A stretch of DNA of 64,000 nt from Pseudomonas sp. M30-35 (GTDB taxonomy: Bacteria; Pseudomonadota; Gammaproteobacteria; Pseudomonadales; Pseudomonadaceae): contig NZ_CP020892.1 of the NCBI RefSeq assembly GCF_002163625.1, positions 2,728,001 to 2,792,000 on the forward strand, in the 5' to 3' direction. Of this stretch, positions 46,291 to 55,002 are shown piece by piece. Position 1 is the stretch's first letter; every line of letters starts with the position of its first letter. The notes beneath the pieces were generated by a model. The model did no database searches. It saw only the letters and a list, made by a program, of their open reading frames with translations, and had not been told where the DNA came from. Both the position numbers and the translations under genes were made by a program.

Positions 46291-47760
46291 ATGCCCGATG
46301 AAGATCTGAAAATAAAGCACATCGAACCCTCTCTGTATAACGATGACCTTGCGCCGCTTGAACATAAAAAACGCAACTGGGGCAGTTTTGAGATATTCAA
46401 TGTCTGGTCCAACGATATTCAGAGCCTGTTTGGCTACACGCTGGCTGCCACACTGTTCATCTCATACGGATTGAGTGGCTGGGCTGTGTTGTCTGGCATT
46501 GTTCTCGCCGGCTTTATTGTGATGTTTTTAGTCCAGCTAACCGGTAAGCCCAGCGTTAAATACGGCATTCCGTTTCCGGTCATGGCTCGCGCCAGCATGG
46601 GCGTTCGTGGTGCAAACTTCCCCGCAATAGTGCGCGGTGTTGTGGCAATTTTCTGGTATGGAGTGCAAACCTACTTCGCCTCAACTGCTGTGGCCTTGAT
46701 GCTCAACTCGGTTTTTGGCGCGGGTTCGGGCGTTACATTTATGGGGATGACCACAATCGGCTGGTTGTCTTATGTGATTGTGTGCATTTTTCAGGTCGTA
46801 TTGTTTCTGCGTGGCATCGACTGGATCACCAAGTTTCTCAACTGGGCAGGCCCGTTGGTGTATGCGGTCATGATCGCCTTGATGATCATGATTTGGTACA
46901 AGGCAGGTCCATCGTTACTCAGCGAGTTGAGTACAATTTTCCGCGGCACAGGAGAGTACGAAGCTGGCCCTATCGCCGCGTTCGCAGCCGTGGTCGGTAC
47001 GATGGTTGCCTACTTCGCAGCAGTGGTTATTAACTACGGCGACTTCGCCCGGTTTGTTAAAACTCAAAAACAGATGACCATCGGCAACTTCCTCGGCTTG
47101 CCTGTGAGTCTGGCGATTTTCTCGATGATTGCCCTGGTAATCACCGCAGGCACCGTTGTTGTGTTTGGTGAAACGCTGACCAACCCGACGGACATCATTG
47201 CTCGTGTCGACAACCTGACGCTGACTATCATCGCGGCAATCACCTTCTTTGCGGCTACGGTCGGCATCAATCTGGTGGCCAACTTTATTCCACCCGCCTA
47301 TGACATCGCCAATCTGGCGCCCGACCGCATCAGTGCGCGCACCGGGGGCTTTATCACTGCTGGCATTGCCTTCTTTATCGGTGCGCTGTGGGTCTCGTTT
47401 ATTAGCCAAGTAGGCATTGCCGGCTTCGTTGACACTTTGGGCGCCGTGCTCGCCCCGCTCTACGGCATTATCGTCGCGGACTATTACCTGATCCGTAAAC
47501 AAAACCTCAACCTGCAACACCTGTTCAGTGCGGATCAGGATGCCAGCTATTACTACGATGGCGGCTGGAACCGCAAAGCCATGGTCGCGTTCGCCATTGC
47601 CTCAATCTTTTCGGTCGCCACGGTCTGGGTACCAAGTCTCGCTATCTTCAATGGTTTCTCGTGGATTTTCGGAGCACTACTTGGCGCGCTGTTCCACTAC
47701 CTGTTGATGCGTGGCCACGGCGCAAGCCTTCGCGTTGCCGCGCCTGAAGCCAGTAACTGA
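46291..47760 (+). CDS. NCS1 family permease, allantoin/hydantoin type
   Basis: This 489-residue inner-membrane transporter with twelve predicted helices belongs to the nucleobase:cation symporter-1 family. The N-terminal YNDDLAPLEHKKRNWGSFEIFNVWSNDIQSLFGYTLAATLF matches the Mhp1/PucI/FUR-type group. It also has GKPSVKYGIPFPVMARASMGVRGANFPAIVRGVVAIFWYGVQTYF, the NCS1 signature. The neighbouring allantoin genes and the racemase 86 bp downstream make allantoin or a hydantoin the likeliest cargo (inference). An AAGGA-type Shine-Dalgarno precedes the ATG. Confidence 0.9.
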   Translation: MPDEDLKIKHIEPSLYNDDLAPLEHKKRNWGSFEIFNVWSNDIQSLFGYTLAATLFISYGLSGWAVLSGIVLAGFIVMFLVQLTGKPSVKYGIPFPVMARASMGVRGANFPAIVRGVVAIFWYGVQTYFASTAVALMLNSVFGAGSGVTFMGMTTIGWLSYVIVCIFQVVLFLRGIDWITKFLNWAGPLVYAVMIALMIMIWYKAGPSLLSELSTIFRGTGEYEAGPIAAFAAVVGTMVAYFAAVVINYGDFARFVKTQKQMTIGNFLGLPVSLAIFSMIALVITAGTVVVFGETLTNPTDIIARVDNLTLTIIAAITFFAATVGINLVANFIPPAYDIANLAPDRISARTGGFITAGIAFFIGALWVSFISQVGIAGFVDTLGAVLAPLYGIIVADYYLIRKQNLNLQHLFSADQDASYYYDGGWNRKAMVAFAIASIFSVATVWVPSLAIFNGFSWIFGALLGALFHYLLMRGHGASLRVAAPEASN

Positions 47761-47770
47761 GCTTAATTAC

Positions 47771-47800
47771 TGTCGCTCAGCGAGGTTGAGCGGCAGCGAC
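47771..47800 (+). other. Intercistronic hairpin(s) between permease and racemase
   Basis: CGCTCA and TGAGCG arms (47774-47779, 47787-47792), with an alternative GTCGCT/AGCGAC pairing (47772-47777, 47795-47800). No T-tract. It may tune expression of the racemase. Confidence 0.4.
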
Positions 47801-47846
47801 CCTATCGGGCATTTAGCCACGCTGGACTAACAAGGATCTAGCCACC

Positions 47847-48581
47847 ATGAAAATACGCGTAATAAACCCCAACACCACTGCCAGCATGACCGAGAAAATA
47901 GGTGAAGCGGCAAAACTGATTGCTGCGCCCGGCACCCAGATCATCGCCTGTAACCCAGCAAGCGGACCGGTTTCGATTGAAAGCCATTTCGATGAGGCAG
48001 TTAGCGCTGTCGGCGTTATTGAGCAGGTCATGGCGGGTGAACGTGACGCTACCGATGCCTACATTATTGCCTGCTTTGGCGACCCGGGCTTACTCGCTGC
48101 CCGCGAGCTGACCCGTGCACCAGTGATTGGTATTGCCGAAGCTGCATTCCACTTGGCCACAATGATCAGCACCCGTTTTTCGGTCGTTACTACGCTTGGG
48201 CGCACCGGCATCATTGCCGAGCACCTTTTGCAGTCTTACGGTTTTGCCCATCACTGCCGCCGTGTACGCGCCGCGGAAATTCCGGTGCTGGACCTTGAAG
48301 ACGATGGCGGTCGCGCGCTGGAGTTGATCATCGACGAATGCTTGCGCGCCAAGAAGGAAGACAACATCGGCAGCATCGTGTTGGGTTGTGGCGGCATGGC
48401 CGACCTGACCGAGCAAATCAGCGATGCAGTCGGCCTGCCCGTCGTAGAAGGGGTAACCGCCGCAGTCAAACTAGCCGAAACACTCGTCAGCCTCCGTTTA
48501 GGCACTAGCAAATTCGGTGATCTCGATTTTCCTCGCCCGAAAGCATTTACCGGGCAATTTAGCGACTTCAGCTCCAAATAG
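47847..48581 (+). CDS. Hydantoin/allantoin racemase (Asp/Glu/hydantoin racemase family)
   Basis: This 244-residue enzyme has the two catalytic cysteines Cys76 (IIACFGDPG) and Cys181 (VLGCGGMADL). I recall the same numbers in Sinorhizobium HyuA. The N-terminal KIRVINPNTTASMTEKIG is the family opening. In a purine cluster it most plausibly converts R-allantoin, formed by spontaneous OHCU decay, into the S form used by PuuE, as HpxA does in Klebsiella. A hydantoin role cannot be excluded. It lies between two NCS1 permease genes. Confidence 0.88.
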   Translation: MKIRVINPNTTASMTEKIGEAAKLIAAPGTQIIACNPASGPVSIESHFDEAVSAVGVIEQVMAGERDATDAYIIACFGDPGLLAARELTRAPVIGIAEAAFHLATMISTRFSVVTTLGRTGIIAEHLLQSYGFAHHCRRVRAAEIPVLDLEDDGGRALELIIDECLRAKKEDNIGSIVLGCGGMADLTEQISDAVGLPVVEGVTAAVKLAETLVSLRLGTSKFGDLDFPRPKAFTGQFSDFSSK

Positions 48582-48627
48582 GACCCGCCACGCCTAACGT
48601 CTACAAATCTAACAATAAGGAATGACA

Positions 48628-49983
48628 ATGGACAGTCCAAGCACAGCGGCACAAGGTCAAGACCAAGTCACTGCGACCAAAGCACCGGGTGAAGAATCCT
48701 TAGCCCCGCAACAACAGCGAATTATGGGTAGGATTTCCTACCTGCTTGCCTGGTTTGGCGGTTGTGTATCAATCGGCACATTTGCCATGGGCTCGAGTAT
48801 TGTTGGCACCCTTAACCTACTGCAAGCATGCGCGGCAATTGCTATTGGTTGTCTGGTGATTGGTGTAGCCCTGGCCTTCAATGGCGCGGCGGGCTACAAG
48901 TACGGCATCCCGTTTATGGTGCAAGCGCGCAGCGCGTTTGGATTTAGCGGCACGCGCTTTCCCGGTTTGGTCAGGGCAGTCCCTGCGATTGTTTGGTACG
49001 GATTTCAGAGCTGGATTGGTGCAGGCGCGTTGAATGCTGTGTCTTCGACACTGTTCGGCTTCGACAATCTGGTGCTGTTCTTTGTGATCTTCCAATTTTT
49101 GCAAATTGGCCTGTCGATGTATGGCTTCCAAGGCATTAAATGGCTGGAGAATATTGGTAGCGGCTTCATCCTGCTTTCGCTGATTTATATGTTCTACAGC
49201 GTGATCAACCGCTACGGCGCCGAAATCACCACCAACCTTGTAAACATCGAAGGTACATGGGGCCTGCCATTCTGGGGCGCGACCATGCTTTTCCTGGGCA
49301 TCTACAGCACCATGATGCTCAACGTGAGTGATTACTCCCGCGAACTCAAACAAGGCACCGGCCCCGGGTTATTGACGGTGATCTACGCAATGTCAATTCT
49401 GCCGTGCACGCTGTTTATGGGCCTGATTGGCTTGATGGTTTCAGGCGCAACCGGTGTTTCTGACCCCATACAGGTGTTTTCCAGCGCAGTCGACAACACA
49501 CCGTTACTGGTCGCCACCCTGCTGTTCATCGCCTTTGCCCAGGTGACCACCAACGTATTGAATAACGTGGTGCCGCCAACCTACATTCTGATGGATGTAT
49601 TTAAGCTGCGCTTTCGTACCGCCACCGTGCTGGTCGGTTTACTGGCGTTCTGTACATTCCCATGGGAACTGGTCAAGGATGAGTCATCTGCGGGCCTGCA
49701 AATATTCGTCCAGACTTACTCAGCATTCCTTGGGCCGATCTTTGCCGTATTAGTGGTTGATTACTTTATTCTGCGTCGACGCACCCTAGACATCGCCAAA
49801 CTATACGACGAGCAAGGCCCGTATCGCGGAGTCAACTTCGCAGCCATCATCGCATCACTGCTTGGAGCCGCTGTCGCACTGAGCCTTTCATCAGTGTCAT
49901 GGTACGCCAGCCTACTTCCTGCAGGTCTGAGCTATTACCTGATGATGCGTCACTGGTCCGTATGTGCACGCTTTCGCCAATAG
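48628..49983 (+). CDS. NCS1 family permease, purine-cytosine/CodB-like
   Basis: This 451-residue transporter has twelve predicted helices. It resembles the cytosine/purine permease branch (YKYGIPFMVQARSAFGFSGTRFPGLVRAVPAIVWYGFQSWIGAGALN and NVSDYSRELKQGTGPG, the helix-region motifs). The ATG at 48628 has AAGG seven bases upstream; one two codons earlier is too close to it. Its substrate may be cytosine, hydantoin or a purine, but no codA-like deaminase is present in the window. Confidence 0.88.
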   Translation: MDSPSTAAQGQDQVTATKAPGEESLAPQQQRIMGRISYLLAWFGGCVSIGTFAMGSSIVGTLNLLQACAAIAIGCLVIGVALAFNGAAGYKYGIPFMVQARSAFGFSGTRFPGLVRAVPAIVWYGFQSWIGAGALNAVSSTLFGFDNLVLFFVIFQFLQIGLSMYGFQGIKWLENIGSGFILLSLIYMFYSVINRYGAEITTNLVNIEGTWGLPFWGATMLFLGIYSTMMLNVSDYSRELKQGTGPGLLTVIYAMSILPCTLFMGLIGLMVSGATGVSDPIQVFSSAVDNTPLLVATLLFIAFAQVTTNVLNNVVPPTYILMDVFKLRFRTATVLVGLLAFCTFPWELVKDESSAGLQIFVQTYSAFLGPIFAVLVVDYFILRRRTLDIAKLYDEQGPYRGVNFAAIIASLLGAAVALSLSSVSWYASLLPAGLSYYLMMRHWSVCARFRQ

Positions 49984-50040
49984 TGAAAATCGGCCTGTAG
50001 CAACTACGGTTGTGCAGGCCCTCACTCACTTGATCAACCG

Positions 50041-50868
50041 CTACAACGTCTCCCCTGCTGCGGCTTTAGCCCTTTGACGCTTTAGGAAATCGATCTTCCA
50101 CTGCTCCAGACCCATGAACTCAGAGTTGAGGTTAACCTCGACTTGGTACTTGTCTTTCAGTGCCGCAACCTCAGCGCTTTGCTCGACTAGAAAGCGGTCG
50201 AAGCGCTGAATCAATTCTGGGTGCTTGAGGCTCGATAAATGAAAACTGCCACGCGTGTGCGGCAGCTTCGGATCAAACACCAATGCTCCGGGGCGCGCAC
50301 GAATGTTATCGAGATAGTGCGTGGCCACTACGATATTGAAATAGGCTCCGTCGGTATCTTTCTTCAGCGCCTGCTGGATCATTTTGCGTAGGTCGGTGCT
50401 GTAACTGAGTTTGATCTGTTGATTTTCGACTTGTTGCTCATAGGCCCACGGCGTCCAGCCCTGCACAATTGATAGACGTTTTAAGCCGGATAACGGTTGT
50501 CCAACTCGCGCTGGCGCAACCAGTACGCCGTCCACATACTCGACCACTGGGTTGCTATAACTTATCGATTTCCCAGCTTTCTGCTCTTGGGCCCAAAGCT
50601 CGCTATCCGGATACTTGACATCCACTTGCCCCTCAAGCAGTGCAGGCAACAACTGATTGACCGGCATTGGCTGATAAACCAGCTCAACGCCGCTACTTTC
50701 AGCAAATAAATCCAGCAGCTCACGGCTAAAGCCCTGGTAATTACCCTGTTTATCGACGCTGTAGTGCGGGGCAAAAGACAAGGCTTCAACACCAACCACA
50801 TAACGTTGGGCAGCAACTGGGGCAGAAATTAGAGCGATCGACAAACAGCAGACGTGACGGTGCTTCAC
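50041..50868 (-). CDS. Periplasmic solute-binding protein (SBP_bac_3-like)
   Basis: This 275-residue secreted protein has a signal peptide (CLSIALISAPVAAQ-RY) and the type-2 periplasmic binding fold of the amino-acid ABC family (YQGFSRELLDLFAESSGVELVYQPMPVNQLLPALLEGQVDV). The GTG at 50868 is chosen because AGGAGGG lies six bases upstream and it gives a clean signal peptide; the longer frame does not. No permease or ATPase gene is adjacent, so it may be an orphan binding protein or a sensor partner. It ends about 60 bp from the convergent NCS1 permease gene. Confidence 0.8.
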   Translation of the reverse strand: MKHRHVCCLSIALISAPVAAQRYVVGVEALSFAPHYSVDKQGNYQGFSRELLDLFAESSGVELVYQPMPVNQLLPALLEGQVDVKYPDSELWAQEQKAGKSISYSNPVVEYVDGVLVAPARVGQPLSGLKRLSIVQGWTPWAYEQQVENQQIKLSYSTDLRKMIQQALKKDTDGAYFNIVVATHYLDNIRARPGALVFDPKLPHTRGSFHLSSLKHPELIQRFDRFLVEQSAEVAALKDKYQVEVNLNSEFMGLEQWKIDFLKRQRAKAAAGETL

Positions 50869-50973
50869 AGCAACCCTCCTGGTTATTGTTTTTAGTTTGG
50901 GTAGTGCGGTAAACCTGCAATACGGCGGCTGCAGGAGTGAGCGCGATGCCTGGCACTGCACTCCGATCACGGG

Positions 50974-51969
50974 CTAACCGCCAGTCATACTCATAAACCT
51001 GACAACTTGGACTTGCTCATCTGTTGCAAAATGATGGCGCTCAGGTTTGAGCTTGAGCGCATCGATTAGGGTTTCTCGTAGCAGCTCGCCGTTGCCCGGG
51101 TTGTTACGCATCAGCGTTTTAAGATCGAGCGCGCCTTCGTTGCCAAGGCATAACACCAGCTGACCTTCAGCCGTTACCCTTACGCGGTTGCAGGCACTGC
51201 AGAAGTTATGACTGTGTGGTGAAATAAAACCGACTTGAGTCTGTGTTCCATCGACCTGCCAATAGCGCGACGGCCCGCCGGTTACCTTGGCGCTGCGTGT
51301 CAGGCTAAAACGCTTGGATAACCGTTGACGCACCTCATCGCTGGAACAAAAGGTCAGTTGCCGCTGATGGCTGGTGATACTGCCCAACGGCATTTCTTCA
51401 ATAAAGCTGATGTCCAGGCCACGCTTCACCGCGAACTCAACCAGCGCGACCACTTCATCGTCATTACGACCGCTCTGCACCACGCTATTGAGCTTGATCT
51501 TGCTGAAACCTAACGCATTGGCGGCATCAATACCGGCGAGCACTTGCTCCAGCCGGTCACGGCGGGTGAACTCGGCAAAGCGTTCACGCTGCAACGAGTC
51601 AAGACTGACGTTAAGCCTGTTAACTCCGGCCGCACATAACTGTGGAGCCAGCTCTGCCAGTTGCGAGCCATTGGTGGTGATCGCTAAATCTTCGAGTTCT
51701 TCGCGCTGACCAAGGCGCTCAAGCAGGCTCAGTAAGTTTTTACGGACCAACGGCTCGCCACCGGTAATACGTATACGCGTGACGCCCAACTCAATAAACG
51801 CATCGGCAACCGCATACAGCTCCTCAAGACTCAGTATTTGCGAACGCGGCGCAAAAACCATGTCTTCGCTCATGCAATAGGTGCAGCGAAAATCACAGCG
51901 ATCAGTGACTGATAACCGTAAGTAAGTGATGCGCCGACCAAAGGGGTCGACGAGTTGGGCATTTCGCAC
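50974..51969 (-). CDS. moaA: GTP 3',8-cyclase (molybdenum cofactor biosynthesis)
   Basis: This 331-residue radical SAM enzyme makes the first intermediate of molybdopterin. The N-terminal cluster motif is C25-x3-C29-x2-C32 (CDFRCTYC). The second, C-terminal cluster is visible in FCSACNRVRVT and the later LCLG. The protein ends in the conserved Gly-Gly. Molybdenum cofactor is needed for xanthine dehydrogenase, which fits the purine region but is not proof of a link. A divergent RutR-like gene shares the upstream region. Confidence 0.96.
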   Translation of the reverse strand: MRNAQLVDPFGRRITYLRLSVTDRCDFRCTYCMSEDMVFAPRSQILSLEELYAVADAFIELGVTRIRITGGEPLVRKNLLSLLERLGQREELEDLAITTNGSQLAELAPQLCAAGVNRLNVSLDSLQRERFAEFTRRDRLEQVLAGIDAANALGFSKIKLNSVVQSGRNDDEVVALVEFAVKRGLDISFIEEMPLGSITSHQRQLTFCSSDEVRQRLSKRFSLTRSAKVTGGPSRYWQVDGTQTQVGFISPHSHNFCSACNRVRVTAEGQLVLCLGNEGALDLKTLMRNNPGNGELLRETLIDALKLKPERHHFATDEQVQVVRFMSMTGG

Positions 51970-52061
51970 AGCAAGTCTCCAAAGCCCGGCAAACAGAACA
52001 TACCGAATATGAATCTGAGATGACGATACAAGCAGATAATCAAAGCATTGTACATAAATAC

Positions 52062-52077
52062 CTGACTTAAAAGTCAG
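52062..52077. promoter_or_regulatory. Operator-like palindrome between moaA and tetR
   Basis: CTGACTT-AA-AAGTCAG, with 7-bp arms, 93 bp before moaA and 101 bp before the TetR gene. The architecture (TGACnnnnnnGTCA) is like the E. coli RutR box TTGACCA-N2-TGGTCAA, so autoregulation is plausible. Confidence 0.6.
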
Positions 52078-52178
52078 AATACATTGATAAGCAGCCCAAC
52101 TTGAGCCGGCTATTGGGCCGGTGCTAACATGCCCGACCGCCGCCCGAGGCCGGGCGCAACATGGACATTTAGAGGCTT

Positions 52179-52823
52179 ATGACCAGTATCCGCGAACGAA
52201 ACAAAGAGCTGATTCTGCGAGCAGCCAGTGAAGAATTCGCCGAAAAAGGCTTTGCAGCGAGCAAAACCAGCGACATCGCCGCCAAGGCAGGCCTGCCAAA
52301 GCCGAACGTTTATTACTACTTCAAATCCAAAGAGAACCTCTATCGCGAGGTGCTCGAGAGCATTATCGAGCCCTTACTGGCAGCCTCTGCGCCATTTAAT
52401 CAGCCAGGCCAACCGACAGAAGTGCTGACGGGTTACATTCGCTCGAAAATTCGCATCTCACGGGATTTTGCGTTCGCTTCTAAAGTGTTTGCCAGCGAAA
52501 TAATGCATGGCGCGCCGCACTTGAGCCGCGAGCAAACAGATCAGTTGAACGCCCAAGCCAAGCACAATATCTCATGCATTCAGCGCTGGATTGATCAGGG
52601 CTTGATGGCCAAGGTTGATCCCAATCACCTGTTGTTCAGCATTTGGGCCGCGACCCAGACCTATGCTGACTTTGACTGGCAAATCTCTGCGGTGACCGGC
52701 AAGGCCAAACTTGATGACGCCGATTACGACGCCGCCATCCAGACCATCACCCGCTTGGTACTCAAAGGCTGTGAGATCAAAGAACACGCAGGCGGGGCAT
52801 CCGAACAAGTCAGCAGCACCTGA
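52179..52823 (+). CDS. TetR family regulator, RutR-like
   Basis: This 214-residue regulator has the TetR helix-turn-helix near the N-terminus (RAASEEFAEKGFAASKTSDIAAKAGLPKPNVYYYFKSKENLYREVLE, about 14-60). The C-terminal domain (FASEIMHGAPHLSREQ) matches the RutR/YcdC type, which senses uracil in E. coli and controls pyrimidine and purine genes. The adjacent palindrome resembles a RutR box. It is divergent from moaA. Confidence 0.87.
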   Translation: MTSIRERNKELILRAASEEFAEKGFAASKTSDIAAKAGLPKPNVYYYFKSKENLYREVLESIIEPLLAASAPFNQPGQPTEVLTGYIRSKIRISRDFAFASKVFASEIMHGAPHLSREQTDQLNAQAKHNISCIQRWIDQGLMAKVDPNHLLFSIWAATQTYADFDWQISAVTGKAKLDDADYDAAIQTITRLVLKGCEIKEHAGGASEQVSST

Positions 52824-52897
52824 GACGCGGACGACAGAACAACCTGTAATCTTTGCACCCCAGGGCCGCAAGTTATCCAGCAGCGCATTTCAGGCAT

Positions 52898-52927
52898 AAA
52901 AAAACCCGCATTTAGCGGGTTTTTTTA
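52898..52927. terminator. Bidirectional terminator
   Basis: AAAAAAACCCGC and GCGGGTTTTTTT around a short loop, between the tetR gene (+) and the helicase gene (-). Confidence 0.92.
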
Positions 52928-52937
52928 TTAACGAGAA

Positions 52938-54614
52938 TTAATCCTCGCGATAACGACGCAGCTTGAGCGGCTTACCACCGACGCGCGTATCTTTCAGCTT
53001 GCCGAGCAGACGGTCGAGACCTTCTTCTGGCAATTCAACCAGACTGAAGCTCTCACGAATCTGGATACGACCGATTGCCTCACGCGCCAGGCCACCCTCA
53101 TTGAGGATTGCGCCAAGCAGGTTTTTTGCAGCGATACCATCACGCGCACCGAGCGCGGTACGGCAACGAGCACGGCCTTCGCCCAATGGCATTGGTGCAC
53201 GACGCTCACGATCACCACGGACTGGACGCTCGCCACGATCAGGACGGTCACCACGGTCACGTGGGCCGCTGCTTGGAACCAATGGCTGCTCTTTCTCAAC
53301 ATCAGCCAGAGTCAGTGCTTGGCCGTTAGTCGCTTTGCGCAACAGAGCCGCTGCCAGCGCACTAGGGGTGCAACCGATGTCAGCAGTCAGACGCTCAAGC
53401 AGCTCACCGTGGCTTGCTTCAGCATCAGCCACCAGCGGAGCCAGGCTCGCGGTCAACTTCTTGATGCGAGCATCAAGTACTTGCTGAGCATTTGGCAGCT
53501 TGGCTTCGCCAACTTTCTGGCCGGTTACACGTTCAATCACTTGCAGCATACGGCGCTCACGCGGCGTTACCAGCAACAGTGCGCGGCCTTCGCGACCGGC
53601 ACGGCCAGTACGGCCGATACGGTGCACGTAAGACTCTGGATCGTACGGCATGTCAACGTTGAACACGTGAGTAATACGCGGAACGTCAAGACCACGCGCT
53701 GCAACGTCAGTCGCAACAACGATATCCAGACGGCCATCTTTCAACGAGTCAATAACGCGCTCACGCTGGTTCTGCGCGATATCGCCATTCAGCGCAGCAG
53801 CCTTGTAGCCTTTGGCTTCAAGCGCGCTAGCCAAGTCCAGAGTTGCTTGCTTGGTACGCACGAAGGCGATCAAAGCATCAAACTCTTCAACTTCCAGCAA
53901 GCGCAATACTGCGTTTACTTTCTGGTCAGCGTGGATCAACAGGTGAGCTTGCTCGATACGGGCAACAGTCTGAGTCTTGGCAGCAATTTTGATGTGCTGT
54001 GGCGTCTTCAGATGCTTTTCAGCAATGGCACGGATCGAATGCGGCAATGTTGCCGAGAACAATACAGTCTGGCGGCTTTCTGGCATGGCCTGGAAGATGA
54101 CTTCCAGATCATCCATGAAGCCCAGCTTGAGCATTTCATCAGCTTCGTCGAGAACCAGATGCTGAATAGTCGAAAGCACTTTTTCATCGCGACGCAGGTG
54201 GTCAACCAGGCGACCTGGAGTTGCAACGATAACCTGAGCACCCTGACGGATTGCTTTAAGCTGTGGGCCCATTGGCGCGCCACCGTAAACGGCAACGACA
54301 TTGAGACCAGGCATTTGCTTGGAATAGGTTTCAAACGCGGTAGCAACCTGCAAAGCCAGCTCGCGAGTTGGCGCGAGGATCAGCGCTTGGGGCTCACGCT
54401 TGGCTGGGTCGATGAGGCTCAGTAACGGCAGCGCGAATGCTGCAGTTTTACCGGTACCGGTTTGCGCTTGGCCGATCATATCGTGGCCGGCGAGAATTAC
54501 AGGGATGGCTTGCTGCTGGATCGGAGAAGGTTCTTCGTAGCCAACTGTAGTCAGGGCTGCGAGAATATTTTGGGTAAGTCCGAGCGCGGCGAAGCCGCCG
54601 ATTTCCTGGGTCAT
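52938..54614 (-). CDS. deaD: DEAD-box ATP-dependent RNA helicase (DeaD/CsdA type)
   Basis: This 558-residue helicase has the Q motif region (GFAALGLTQNILAALTTVGYEEPSPIQQQAIP) and Walker A AQTGTGKT. The DEAD box, the SAT motif and HRIGRTGRAGR follow in order. The C-terminal DbpA-like RNA-binding domain (RIQIRESFSLVELPEEGLDRLLGKL) identifies DeaD/CsdA, a cold-shock and ribosome assembly helicase. An Arg/Asp-rich linker precedes it. The start at 54614 removes 17 unlikely residues of the longer frame. Confidence 0.93.
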   Translation of the reverse strand: MTQEIGGFAALGLTQNILAALTTVGYEEPSPIQQQAIPVILAGHDMIGQAQTGTGKTAAFALPLLSLIDPAKREPQALILAPTRELALQVATAFETYSKQMPGLNVVAVYGGAPMGPQLKAIRQGAQVIVATPGRLVDHLRRDEKVLSTIQHLVLDEADEMLKLGFMDDLEVIFQAMPESRQTVLFSATLPHSIRAIAEKHLKTPQHIKIAAKTQTVARIEQAHLLIHADQKVNAVLRLLEVEEFDALIAFVRTKQATLDLASALEAKGYKAAALNGDIAQNQRERVIDSLKDGRLDIVVATDVAARGLDVPRITHVFNVDMPYDPESYVHRIGRTGRAGREGRALLLVTPRERRMLQVIERVTGQKVGEAKLPNAQQVLDARIKKLTASLAPLVADAEASHGELLERLTADIGCTPSALAAALLRKATNGQALTLADVEKEQPLVPSSGPRDRGDRPDRGERPVRGDRERRAPMPLGEGRARCRTALGARDGIAAKNLLGAILNEGGLAREAIGRIQIRESFSLVELPEEGLDRLLGKLKDTRVGGKPLKLRRYRED

Positions 54615-55002
54615 GGGTCTGCCTCTAAGTGCATCCGCAAAGACCCATGCTCCAAAGCTGCGCATGCCGTGTAAGACCCTAAAGTCACCCTGGCAGCCGT
54701 GTCGGCGGGGATTTGCGAAAACGTAATGATAATTGAATCGTTAAGGATAGCCCGTTATACGGACTGGCTGCCGAGGAAAGCCCTCGAGCGAGTTGCACTA
54801 CCTGAACGCGGCCATGAATTGACCGGCGCGCACTATACCGGAAAAGCTGACAAATGTGACGGTTTTCCGTTAATTAAACTCAAACACTGCCAAACGGTCA
54901 TATTTTCAAGCCTTGTATAAACAGCCTCTACAAGACTTGGACAAGCCCATTCTGGGCAGCTATACCCCTGTAAACGCTGAATATCTGGAAGGACCTGTTG
55001 TT
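54615..55002. other. Long leader region between deaD and the crotonase gene
   Basis: About 390 bp without a convincing gene. It holds the divergent promoters. DeaD-type mRNAs often have long regulatory leaders (from memory), which would fit its size. An in-frame extension of the crotonase gene at 54913 is not supported by a Shine-Dalgarno. Confidence 0.55.

Noticed and set aside
52048..52057. TTGTACATAA upstream of moaA/tetR
   Set aside because: One mismatch to the regulon motif, but the region has a better RutR-like palindrome; kept out of the regulon until tested.
53319..54425. 368-codon open frame antisense to the DEAD-box helicase
   Set aside because: It is a shadow of the conserved helicase reading frame; it shows no recognisable domain, and the helicase motifs on the other strand are complete.
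54919..54929. TTGTATAAACA near the crotonase gene
   Set aside because: Spacing differs from the palindrome by one base; the gene is not part of purine metabolism.
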